Source: Bolinopsis microptera
Lineage: Eukaryota > Ctenophora > Tentaculata > Lobata > Bolinopsidae
DNA: 64,000 bases
Assembly: GCF_026151205.1 (NCBI RefSeq)
Contig: NC_087075.1
Coordinates: 3,818,359-3,882,358, forward strand
Direction of reading: 5' to 3'
Below the pieces are notes generated by a model. It made no database searches. It saw only the letters and a list, made by a program, of their open reading frames with translations, and had not been told where the DNA came from. Within the stretch, counting starts at the first letter, position 1. Every line of letters begins with the position of its first letter. Positions 11,495-24,300 of the stretch are shown here, piece by piece. The translations under genes and the position numbers were made by a program.

Positions 11495-14400
11495 ATGCTT
11501 TCTTTCCTCATCTTAAGTTTAGTATTACTAAAAGCTGAACAGTCCCACTCCCTGGAGAAGATCTCCATAAACTTCGGAGGATGCAACTGTCAACCAGGAT
11601 GGGTAGGATTTTATCCGCTAGTTTTAACTATTTAAAACTAATTAGTTTTAACTAATTACCTTATGCAATAATTACCTTTAAGGTATCAGTCAAAATAAAG
11701 AGATTCCGTCTGGAGTTTAAACAAATTTGCAGTGTGTGCACCCTTCTAACTGGCTGACAGAGTGCAAATGAAACTAATAACTCATTTGAACAGGAAACAA
11801 ATTAATGACCCCACATTCTCAGGTGTGTTAATTAATTAATGACCCCACATTCTCAGGTGTGTCCGGATGGAAGACGGAGTATCACAGTCTCAACTCATAC
11901 TCTGAGCTTCCAGAACCCTTACGTTTTGCGTGGCAAGCGGCATAGACTTTGTACTAAATTCCCAGAACCTTGGAGGTCCTTCGTTCATTTTAGGTAAGTT
12001 CAAGTTCATTTTACTTTTAGGTCAGTTAAAATTCATTTGAACAGTTAAGTTACAGTTCATTTAATATTAAAGTTACAGTTTATTTCAGTTACATCGTTTA
12101 ACCAATGTAGCATTTAAGCACTATGCGTTATACTTATATACGCTAACAGTAACTGCGTATAATGCGATTACACTATTAATTGCACGAGGCGACCCGAGTG
12201 CAAATTGATATAATAATCGTACGAGGCGAACATGTTTTCGATTTCTCTCAAAACAGTGCGATTAGTTTTGTAATCGCACTATGAAAAAAATAAGTGGCCG
12301 TCAATTAGGTCAAAAGTGGAGTGTAAGTACACCTTTTACCAATAACAAATCAATAATAAATTACAGTGCCCAGAACAAGTATTGTATCAGCAAGGTAAAG
12401 AACGGGACCTACTCATACAACGTGGTCCTCGGAGACTGCAGGTATTTGACCAGCTACGGATATAATCTTAAAACTAGAACTTCATCGTATAGTGTAAAAG
12501 TTTACTTTTATAGACTTGGGGTCAGCCCAAATGGCAGCCATGAATATCGACCAACTTATATCAACTAATATCAACCGGTCAATATTAGTGTCCTCCAGTC
12601 ACCCATGGACCTGTCCCTCGCCAAGTCTCTGTGAGGGAGTTATCATGACTCATCAGATACCAGATCTGGGTCCCTATCTTCTTATCTAATAATGTATAAC
12701 CCTCAGGTTTAACACGTTTAATGTGCTCACTATCAACGGGGAGACTACGTTATCTCACTATCAGACCAATTATACACCGAGGGTAATTTCACATTATTTG
12801 ATCCTTAGAATTATTTCAATTATTATGGACCTCTTCAACCTAGATTTTAAATTTGTCTCTAGGATTCTTTTCTATTACGGACCTGGATCAATTTTATCAC
12901 GAAATTGAATCCCCTGTAGAAAATTGTTGCAGAACCAATTGTCACTGATCAAAGAAAATAGTATCAAACGATAAACACCATACATAGTTTTTAAACTACC
13001 TTCGTTGCATTGTGATCGCGGCCCTTTAAAAAACAGGTAAAATAAAGCATCGCCAAGTCGTACCCTACAAAATACCCTTTAAAATATAATTTCACATCAG
13101 TCCGATCCACTATAGCGATTATTTTTTTACAGACATCCAAGTTATCTTACGTAAAACACTGGGTCTTGCTAACTGGTTTCCTCGCCAAACTTCTCAGATC
13201 TTTCCCTATCTGCCCCACCTCCTCTCCCGCTCTTTCCACCTCTACCGCCTCTGCCACCTTCTCCGCCATTTTTACCTCCTCTTCCACCTCCTCTTCCACC
13301 TTCTCCGCCATTATTACCTCCTCTTCCACCTTCTCCGCCATTCTTACCGCCTCTTCGACCTTCTCCGCCATTCTTACCGCCTCTTCCACCTTCTCCGCCA
13401 TTCTTACCTCCTCTTCCACCTTCTCCACCATTCTTACCTCCTCTTCCACCTTCTCCGCCATTCTTACCTCCTCTTCCACTTTCTCCGCCATTCTTACCGC
13501 CTCTTCCGCCTTCTCCGCCATTCTTACCTCCTCTTCCACCTCCTCCTCCATTCTTACCTCCTCTTCCACCTTTTCCACCTTTCTTGCCAGAATTACCCCC
13601 CTCTGTCTTTGCAAAGTTAAGTTTAACGAAGCAGGCAGTAACCACAAGACAAGTACCACACAAATAGAACTTATCAATAGAGGTGTCATTGAAGAGGAGA
13701 AGAGAGAAGACCACAGAGAAGAGAACGTTGGTGGTTCCCAAGAGACTGCTGATTGTGACGGGAAGGTTACTGCTCCCGGAGCTCATCAGGTAAGGCCGTA
13801 GTTGTTGGAGGAGGGCCACTGTCACTATAAGGACCATGAGCCTCCAGTCGGGGCAGGAGAATACCTTGGAGGTGGTCTTGAAGAGGAAGGATTGGATAGT
13901 CAAGGCAGACACTTGGCAGGAGGTGTCGAACAGCATGAGGGCAGTAAAGTGCTCCGTTTGCGCTCCTTTCTTCCTGAGGGACCTTCCTGCGATCATGAGA
14001 TAACCACGAACAAACAACTGGCAAACTGCCAGTCCCATCGCGACGTAATGTGCTGTTGTGAAGATGTTGTTTGACTCCATACCAGTCAGGAGGGGTGGTC
14101 GGGAGCACACGAAGGTACCTAACCCAGCAGTCAAGAGCACTGGATAATCCAGAACAGGGTCCATTCTCTCTCCCAGACAGAGTGCAGCAAGAATAGCGCT
14201 CACGAGGGGGTTCATGGCGTTTATTGTGGCTACTATACTCAAAGGTAGAGTTCGAGCGACGAAATTCATGGAAACAGCCAGACAACCTTGTACCCAAGCT
14301 CGTTTTGTGAAATCCCATTTCGTCATCCCAATCTCACTCAACAGTGACATCTTGGGACGTCTAATGAGTCCGAAGACCAGTACTAAACCAGTCTTAAAGA

Positions 14401-15362
14401 CACCTAGCTGATGAGGGTGAGTAGCGTATCTCAGGGAGAACTTGCTGAGAGCACCCATAGAGACAATGATAAAATTAGTTAGGAGGCAGAGGGAGATATA
14501 CTTGGTATACTCTGTCTGCTCCCTAGGTTTAGGAACATAATCACCCTCTATTAGCCCCTCCATCCAACCCCATTGAGGAACTGCTTCATACTCCCCCTCC
14601 TCCAAACTCTCCTTCAGCTGTATGTCTGTATTGTACTGAGCAGTCCAGTGGTGAGGTGGTCTCCTGAGGATGTTATCTCCAGATCGAGGAGAGTTTGACT
14701 CAGTGTTAGAGTCCTTGTTGAGTCGTCCTGGTGCTCGATTTCGAAGGTTCGGGTGTTCTCCATCTTCAGTCATATTTCTACAGGACTATAGAGGGTTTGA
14801 TAAATATATCCGAAATTCCAAAACGTAAGAATGATACAAAAAACACAAATGTTATGAAGACACCGAAAATTCAGAACAATCAGCAAATCACTCCTATCAC
14901 TGTAGCACCATTTACAATCTTTAGTCAATAGAAAAAGTATATTGGCACAAGAAAGCACAAGAAAGCACAAGAAAGCTAATGTTGTGATGGCTCAGTTGTG
15001 TGGGCGGAATAACCAGTACCCAATTTAATTATTTTCAACAGGTTGTATTAAACTCAGCTGGATAGCCAAGTATGTTATACCTATTGAGCTGGAATATTTA
15101 TTGGGCATAAACCATATCATTACAACTTACAAGGTTATTTTAAAGATATTCTAGAATCTGTCAACAGGAACATTCATGCCCCACTCACTAAACTGAACGT
15201 AACTTATTTCAGCTATTCACGGGCGAGGTGAAGGTAAAGACCGGGACATTGTGTTTCTGGGACCCCAGATCTCCACTGGCTAACAAGAACAGTATTCTAG
15301 AGGTGGTGGATGGGTGTGGTTATCCTCAACCAACTAGAGTCTCCGTCATCAAGATCACCCTG
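11495..15362 (+). CDS. EGF gene, exons 1-5: signal peptide and N-terminal domain
   Basis: Exon 1 encodes a signal peptide followed by GGCNCQPGW and ends phase 0. Exon 2 begins VCPDGRRSITVSTHTLSFQN and ends phase 2 at AG/GTAAGT. Exon 3 (AQNKYCISKVKNG...) runs phase 2 to 2. Exon 4 (FNTFNVLTINGETTLSHYQ) returns the frame to phase 0. Exon 5 (LFTGEVKVKTGTLCFWDP) is 150 nt. The stretch around LSFQNP recalls the start of the MNNL domain of Notch ligands, but the match is too weak to claim. Exons 3 and 4 rest only on frame and splice consensus. Confidence 0.65.
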
Positions 15363-18300
15363 GTATTCTTACTTTTAGTTCATGAGCAGGGTTGCCGGCA
15401 TTTTTGAGAGTCATTTTTAAGGTTTTTTCACGTCTTTTAAGGCCCCTTTTGACCCATTTTTAAGGTCCAAAACAGTTAAATTCAAGGTTTTTTAAGGTCC
15501 ACAGTGCGAAAGTTTGGACAAACGTAATGCAATAAAGGTGCAAATTTAAGATTTTTCAAGGTTTTCCGATACAGAAAGTGCAATCATATCTAAAGGGGGA
15601 AGGTATAATTTCAGAAAACCCCAATTAGATCTACACCGAGCTAGGTATAATTTCAGAAAAACCCAATTAGATCTACACCGAGCTAGGTATAATTTCAGAA
15701 AAACCCAATTAGATCTACACCGAGCTAGGTATAATTTCAGAAAAACCCAATTAGATCTACAACAAGCTAGGTATAATTATTTCAGAAAACCCCAATTAGA
15801 TCTACAACAAGCTAGGTATAATTATTTCAGAAAATCCCAATTAGATCTACAACAAGCTAGGTATAATTTCAGAAAAACCCAATTAGATCTACAACAAGCT
15901 AGGTATAATTTCAGAAAAACCCAATTAGATCTACAACAAGCTAGGTATAATTTCAGAAAAACCCAATTAGATCTACACCGAGCTAGGTATAATTTCAGAA
16001 AAACCCAATTAGATCTACACCGAGCTAGGTATAATTTCAGAAAAACCCAATTAGATCTACAACAAGCTAGGTATAATTTCAGAAAACCCCAATTAGATCT
16101 ACACCGAGCTAGGTATAATTTCAGAAAAACCCAATTAGATCTACACCGAGCTAAATATAATTTCAGAAAAACCCAATTAGATCTACACCGAGCTAAATAT
16201 AATTTCAGAAAAACCCAATTAGATATACACCGAGCTAGGTATAATTTCAGAATATCCAATCAGATCTACACCGAGCTAGATATAATTTCAGAATATCCAA
16301 TCAGATCTACACCGAGCTAGGTATAATTTCAGAAAATCTTATCAGATCTACATCAAGCTAGGTATAATTTCAGAAAATTTTACTTATCCGGAAAATCCAT
16401 TTAGATCTACAACAAGCTAGGTATAATTTCAGAAAAACCCAATTAGATCTACACCGAGCTAGGTATAATTTCAGAAAAACCCAATTAGATCTACAACAAG
16501 CTAGGTATAATTTCAGAAAAACCCAATTAGATCTACACCGAGCTAGGTATAATTTCAGAACATCCAATCAGATCTACACCGAGCTAGTTATAATTTCAGA
16601 AAATCTTATCAGGTCTACACAGAGCTAGGTATAATTTCAGAATATCCAATCAGATCTACACCGAGCTAGGTATAAATTCAGAAAATCTTATCAGATCTAC
16701 ATCAAGCTGGGTATAATTTCAAAAAAGTTTACTAATCCGGAAAATCCATTTAGATCTAACATTAAGCTAGGTATAATTTAGGTATGGAACCTTAAAAAAC
16801 CTTAAAAACCCGAAAATTTGCTCGTTTTTCACGTCTTTTTTAAGGTTTTTTGCCCAAAATTGCCGTTTTTAAGGTTTTTTTAAGGTTTTTAAGGTCCCCC
16901 GGCAACCCTGTTCATGAGTCATAACACGAGTAGTCTGTCGAGTAAACTATTTCCCACCTTTACTATTTAACTATTTCCCACCCTTACTTTGTGCAGAGCT
17001 GATCTGTATACACAATAGAGTTTTACAATTATCTGTGATATGATATTTGACGTGTAATACAATCCGAACTTCTTGAGCGATAACAACACTATTCCCAGAT
17101 AAAGGAAGACAAGCCTGAACCTGCCCCTAAACCTGGTCCCCTAAACCTGGTCCTTTAACCTTCCCCACCAGCTGCCCCTGTGTGCATGGCAAATGTAAGA
17201 TGTCAATAGCTGGTGGTAAACCTATTAAGAAATGTGTTTGTGAGCAAGGCTGGCTGGGAGACAACTGTGGTAAGGAAGGATGTTTGGGTGTTTAGTTAGG
17301 GATTGCAGCGCGAGATAACATTTGTATTGGTTTTCATGAAAAATAGAAGCTATGCAAGTATGGCCAAGAAAAGCTTTGTTATTTAACATTTAAGAAGAAT
17401 TTATTAATCTTTTATTTTCAGATAAGCAATGTGATTGCAAACACAAGTGTGTCAATGGTGATTGTAAGGAGAAGATACAGAACAACAAGAGTGTCAGTGT
17501 GTGTTGCTGTAAACAGGGCTGGTACGGGACACATTGCAGTGAGTATAGGGGGGGGGGGGCTGGTACGGGACACGTTGCAGTGAGTATAGGGGGAGAGCTA
17601 TTGATTCACCATATGGGGGGAGAGGGGTTTTTATAGCAGGCATACTGTATTATTTGTAGACAGCTCGTGCAATTATTTACTTTACGACCTACTAAACAAA
17701 TGATCATAGGAATAATTCCTGATTTACTATGGGTAAAAACCGTCTCCCCACAGCTGATAAATGTACGACTGATACCATGTGTATACACGGCACTTGTGTG
17801 TCTGACAGTAAGACAGGAGCCAGATCATGTAGCTGCAGGGAAGGGTGGGCTGGAGATCTCTGTAACACTGCTACAGGTACAATTATCAGAGTTATAGCTT
17901 GAATAACAATGAACTTCGTACATGGATAGCGCGTAATTGCGCATGGAAAGCGCGTAATTGAACGTGCACACCCTAAAACTAACAATACCTCCCCCTCAGC
18001 GGTGATAGTACGAGAAGAGAGAGTCTGGGTACGAGTGGGAAACAAGAAGACTTGTTTGACTCTTAGAAAAGAAGCAGGGGTGTGGAGATATTACCGGTAT
18101 AACAAGGAGAAGGACGAGCTGCAAACTTTCTCGCCTCCTCCTGGGTTCAAATGGCAGGTTCATCTGGACGGGGAGACGATCATCATATCCGCTAAAGCAG
18201 GGGAAAGTGCACATTCTAAACCAGAGAGAATACACAAAGTCAATGTTAGGGTTAGGGGCAAACTGGAGACGATTCTTCTCAAACTGGAGCATGGAAAGTG

Positions 18301-21300
18301 GAAATGGTATATCCGAGATTCAAGGAACAAATGGGTGGCTTTTCATCCTCCACCTGGGTTTAGTCTTACTGTAAAGATAGGCAACGACATCATCAGGATC
18401 AAGCCAGAAGCTACGTACCACAAGATAAAGATATACGAGAATAAAAAAGAGAAAGTTCTGTACATGATGAGGGTAGGTGATAAGTGGGTTCCCTTCTCTT
18501 ACGATAAAGCTGGGTTAAGATCCTACCATCCTCCTTCAGATCATAGAATGCTGGTTACCATTGGAGACGAGCATGTTCACATAAAACACAGCGAGCCTTG
18601 TTCGGGTAACCCTTGTCAAAACGCTGGGAGATGCACTGACGAAGGGGTTTCCTTCAGTTGCTCATGTGATAGCACGTGGGCGGGAGTCACGTGTGAGGAA
18701 AAGAGAAAAGAGCCGCTGTGTACTTCTGACACGTGCGGATCACATGGTACGTGTGTGGAACTACAGTCAGGGCTAGTACAATGTCACTGTCACGTGGGCT
18801 GGAGTGGGTTCAGATGCACTATACCCTCCTCCTGCCCCCCTTTAGCCTGCAGTAACGGTGGTATCATGGTCACTCTCAACAACCAGCAGCACTGCCAATG
18901 CCCGGAGGGGTTCACTGGGAAATGTTGCCAGAAACACGTGTCAGTTTGCTCACGTGACCCGTGTAACAAGAGAGGTCTCTGTGAGCAGGTCGGGGCTAAC
19001 TTTGCTTGTCACTGTCACGCCCCGTACACAGGGCGGTTCTGTGAAACAGCCCACAGAGCAGTAGCGTGCAGAATAGGAGACCAGATCTTCAGAGTAGGAC
19101 AGGTGAGTTGAAGTTTTAGGAAAAAGTGAGTGAACCAACTATGTTATTAATAAAGAAAAGCTCGATGAGTATCTTAGGTTTAATCTACAATCTCCATGTT
19201 GCTCAGAAACGTTTTATTAACTTATATAGTAGTGGAAAGTACAATGATGTTTGTGTCATTATTATTTGATTTGATTTATTTTCCAGGTTATCTCCCAGCA
19301 CTGTAACCGGTGTGTTTGTCTAGAAGATGGGCACCTGGTGTGCACTAAGCGAGTTTGTAGAGCACAACACTTCATAGCTCCACACAACGTTAAAGAGTTG
19401 GTATTTGAGGGTCACATGTGCGGGACGTCTCCCTGCGTCCAGGGTCAGTGCTCCAGTGTGCACTATCTACCTCGGTGTAGGTGCTTCTCTGGGTACTCTG
19501 GGCCTACTTGTGAAACAGGTGCTTGTACATCTACTTTTAGTTTTAGAAATGTATTATTCCCATTATTTGTTAAGCATTAACTGTGTGTTATATTTGCAGT
19601 GGTAGTAGTGACATAGTTATCCCCATCTGCTTGTAGTTTTAAAACTGTAAATTCATTTATCTTATGATTTTATATCTGTTTGGGTATTTTTTAGGGTCTA
19701 CCTATTCTTCACACCACGATTCACCTGATTCATACTTTACACCTACGTCGTTTTTCAATTCAGAGGAATAAATGTTACGAAGGGCATTTATTTCTATACA
19801 ATTTTACGGTAAATCACAGCTTTTCTCATGGCCGAGTGACACCAAGCTCAGTAAGTATATCCATTCATGACGATACTGGAAACTTCTGGGGTTTACAAGT
19901 TATCGTTACGTATCATTTAATCATAAAAGCATGAAGGCGTTATAGTCTTCTGTAAGGGCTGCAATCACCTTCGTATTGCATGTTGCATGTTTTTTCTATT
20001 ATGGCGAGGGGAAAAGGTGCAGGAGACCACCTACTCCACGATGGCATCTGATACAATACAATTATTTTAGGAATGTAATCTTAGTTTCCTTGTTATCATG
20101 AGATATTATGAGTGTTGCTATTGAGAATAGAGATGTGTGTAACAGTAACACTGTAATTGGCTGGTTGCACTTGTGTAACAATGTGGCTGTTGGAATACTC
20201 CGAAGTAAAATAAGTGTCTTGATAAAAAAAATTTGCAGTGGTATCAGTGACTCAGTTATCTCCCGAACACAGAGTGGTAATACCGTACCGTGACGTCATC
20301 ACACGGCAACCTGTTATAGTAGAGCAACACCACCACCACCACCATCACCACCATCACCAGGTGATTGTGGAGGAACACCATCATCACCCAGTAGTGGTCG
20401 AGCACCACGTGGTACGTGAGATACACCAGGTAAAATACGTGTTTTTGTACTGTTTTTGTGCATGGCAGTCATCTTTTTTTTGCCCAACTGAAAGACCACA
20501 ACAGGGAATTTAAAAGTTGTGAAGGCCGTCCATTATCTTGTAAGTAATTAAGTTCATTATCTAACCGATGATAAGCAAAACCTCCAGATGCAACCCACAG
20601 TGATAAATCAACAACCCCCGGTCTACCACAACGTTCAGGTATAATCAATATTAACTTGATTATTACTATTTGATAATCAATATTAACTTATTTCTGTGAC
20701 TATTATTTCACCTAGATAAGACAGATGTTGCACAAGATGTAATCTTCAAGACTGGGAGTTAAAAAGCACAAACAAATTTCCCACCTATTTAAAAATCCCC
20801 CTCCCCCTCCCAATTTCCAATCACCTATTATTATTCACAATATTGGTCAGGTTTATAATCATCACCACGAAGCGCAGATTATACACCAGACATTAGTACA
20901 GGAGCAGTCAGGTTTGTAATAACATACAGCTAACATCTTACATATTATAGTGTAGTTTATAGTGTAGGTACACTGTACACTGTACACTACACTTTACACT
21001 GTACACTGTGCAGTGTTAACTGTTAAAATATGCGAACATGAAACTTATCATTTTAAAGCGTTATTAGTTATTCGAACAATATGTTCGACTAATACGCTTT
21101 TGTGAATTACTTAACAAGGATTAATTAATTAACCGATCAACTAACAGCAGTGACTAATCAAATGTGATTAGATTCCCCCACATTATTTAGATTTCACAGG
21201 TAACACAGAAACTAACCTTGTTTTTGCTTCAGTTTGCGCTCGTGTAGGCTGTGGTTGGGGAAGGTGCAATGTTTTCAGGAGCAGGCCTCATTGTATTTGT

Positions 21301-24300
21301 AGGAGGGGTTGGCAGGGACTTCGCTGTGAACAGAGAACGGGTAAGTCGGAGTGGTCACTTTGTAACTTATAAATTAGAAGGTTGCCTACTCAAATATATT
21401 GTGTATGAATATATATAAAAAATGTAAAATACACGACCAACTAACATATTTACTAGGCGGTCAAAGTTTTATATTCTTCAATGGTTGCCAGCTAAAACAA
21501 TGGTTTAAAGTTCAAATTCCTGCAAAACTATATGATAATTTCATGCAAGTGAATTTACCCAACAATTGAGCTTTGCCTCTTTTCTGGCCGAGGACTTTCT
21601 CCAAAGATAATCAGTGGTCTGAAAATGATGCGTGATCAGTCGGAAGCCTAGCGAACGAATAACTTTATGTTATATCTCTACAGTCTAAAAGTAATGGCGA
21701 ATGAAAGCCATGTGTAGTATGGACAAGAAGCTAATATAATATAAGCGCGCGGGCGGTAAAATCTTATTGCGATGTCAAAGTTTTATCATAGTTTACCTGT
21801 TTGGCGATCGCGCGTTACGTTGAAATTAATTTTGCTAATTTGCTTCCTGCGTGTCGACCTTTGACTGCCAAGTGTGAAGTGCCATCTTCAATCTTGTGTT
21901 AGAACAGCCATTCCATGAAAGAAAGTTCTGTATTCGGCCACTGATATCATCAAATGCAAATTGAAATCATTAAGATTGGACTGACAAATTGAAGCTTATT
22001 GAACTTGTCACACTGAAAATTCCGCAATTTCCGTGGAGCATGACATCAGCGGAAAATTTAGCAGCACTGACATGATTCCTAAGAAATTAAATGTGGTAAA
22101 ATATTACATAAACATAAAGTTAATCATGCAGCATCGAATTAATAGTTATCTAGGGAAAATTAGAAAAAGAAGGTCTTACCGAGATTCGAACTCGGGTCGC
22201 AGGATTCAGAGTCCTGAGTGCTAACCACTACACCATAAGACCTACACTGGTGAAATGAACTATTTAAATCACATAATAAATTAAATCAGTAAATCGATAT
22301 TTTGCTACGCACTGTACTTGTGGCTAGCGTAGTAAGAATTACTGTTCACACTTAAACAGGAATTGATTTCAACGGACTTCGATCTTCAGTTCAAGTCTTA
22401 AGTTGGTATTGTTAAGTAGTAAAACTTAAAAGTGCTACCGACTAAAATTTCCGAATTAAACGGATATTCTCGATTGGCTGTAACGTATCTTAACGAGGCC
22501 CATTTCAGAAAGAGTAAAAGAAGTGAGTCCCTGCAGTAAACACAGATGTTACCACGGAGGCAGCTGCATTGTCCGGAGCAACTCTGTTAGCTGTCTCTGC
22601 CCTGCACAGTACTCTGGAGCTAGCTGTCAAACCGGTTAGTCATTAGCTAATTAAGAGGTATTTAAGTGATAAGGAGGTTATTCAGCAACGTTTACACCCC
22701 GTTGTGAACCGTTTTGAAAGAAAAAGTCCGAGCTGAAAGTTAAGTTCTTAAATTTCATAGGGTTCAAAAAAGGAAGCGATAACTATCAAAGTCACTTTTT
22801 AAAGTAACCGTAGCAATCACTGTTTAAAACATAGCAAGCGTTATCATATTCACACGCCAGTATATTAGCGACAATAGAAACGCCATTGTTGGACGTGAGG
22901 AGAGTGAGGACTCCTCAAACTACATTAAATTAATTCCTTCTGATATGATATCACCTCGACCGATTTTTAAAATTCTGACGTAAAATGTTTCAGACGTTGG
23001 CTACCATTGGTCTCTTCGGTGATAACACTTGCTATGGGTACAACAATTGCTATGGTTACAAAAGTTGCTACGGTTACAACAGTTGAAATGGCGGCATTTG
23101 CACTCTTTAATATTAGAAAAATGAAATCTCACCCGATCAAATAGGAACTCATGTTTACCAATTACAGTGTTTAGTTTGCCTTTATAAAAGCTACCAAAAG
23201 CTTGACAATAGGAATTGCGATGTAAAAAGTTTAACATAATGTCACATTTCAATTTTGTAAATAGAAGATATTTTGTTAAAAAATTGGGTTTCCTCGCACT
23301 TTTGTACGTGATATAATGCTGTAAAAGTGTAAAGTTTGTAATTTGTTGATAAGAGATGAATGATAAAAATCTTCGAGTTTATAAATTAGTAAGGGGAAAA
23401 GTGGCATTCCGTTGGATTTAAATGTTCACAAGGATTTCTCAACGGAATATGGTAGTTAGGACCCCTAAGAACATAATTAGACTTGTCACCAATTTTGTAT
23501 CTCACGGAAACACCTCTTTTTACCACTTTTTACCACTTTCTTACCACCTTTCTGGTTTGCCAAATATCTTTAGTTGTGAACGTCGTAGAAGGTTGCAAAT
23601 TAATCGAGGATGTTCATCTCATCAAAGAGAAAAACTTTTGTTGAAAACTTTTTACGTTGAATAATCAGCTAATTGGATCATTACCAATTAGCTAATTACC
23701 AAAAAAAGTGAAAATTTTTTATTGGCTCAAAATGATTGAAATCGTTTAAAACACGGAGAAATGTAGTTTTTAGAAAAACTTCAAAAATTGTTCACTTAAA
23801 TATTTTTTTCGAGACTTGGAAAAAAGTTTGAAAATTTGAAAATATATTATTCCGCCAAAAGTGATCGAATTGCATGAAACGTGGATAAAATGCTTTGGAG
23901 AAAAACTTCGAAGATTTCTAGATTAGGGAATACTAAAATCATCAATATTTGAAGTTGGAGTTCAGTAAATCTCGACATATTTTATTAATTAGGAATAGCT
24001 TAGCGGAAAGGGCTGAACCTGAAAAAGGTTAACCACACAATATTAGAGTTTCATAACTAATTACAATACAACTTTATCAAATTCCAAAGAAACAGCACAA
24101 AATTCTAAAGAAACAGCACAAATTCTAAAGAAACAGCACAAAAGGACCATTTAAGATCGAACCGATTTTACCTGCTGTACTATCATTTTATGGATTTCAA
24201 TGATCAAAACCTCTGTACCGTCAATCTTGCCAATCTATACCGAGTATCTGAATGTACCGGACCTCTTATTCACCCCTATAATTAAACCCAGAAATGCGAT

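Noticed and set aside
12281-12568. Stand-alone 95-codon gene
   Set aside because: Only 12367-12441 fits as an exon with AG and GT borders and phase 2-2 agreement with its neighbours. The rest has no support.
13147-13801. Extra frames over the transporter tail (Glu/Val-rich minus, Ser/Phe/Thr-rich plus)
   Set aside because: Shadows of the 30-bp coding minisatellite; the Gly-rich frame is the one continuous with the membrane domain.
15822-16567. Long minus-strand frames made of LKLYLARCRSNWVF repeats
   Set aside because: Produced by the 42-bp array, whose unit is a multiple of three. No start context, no non-repeat domain, and the array lies inside a hAT element.
17130-17171. Tiny intron to skip the exon 6 frameshift
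   Set aside because: Candidate GT-AG pairs here are 14-45 nt, too short, and none restores the EGF frame.
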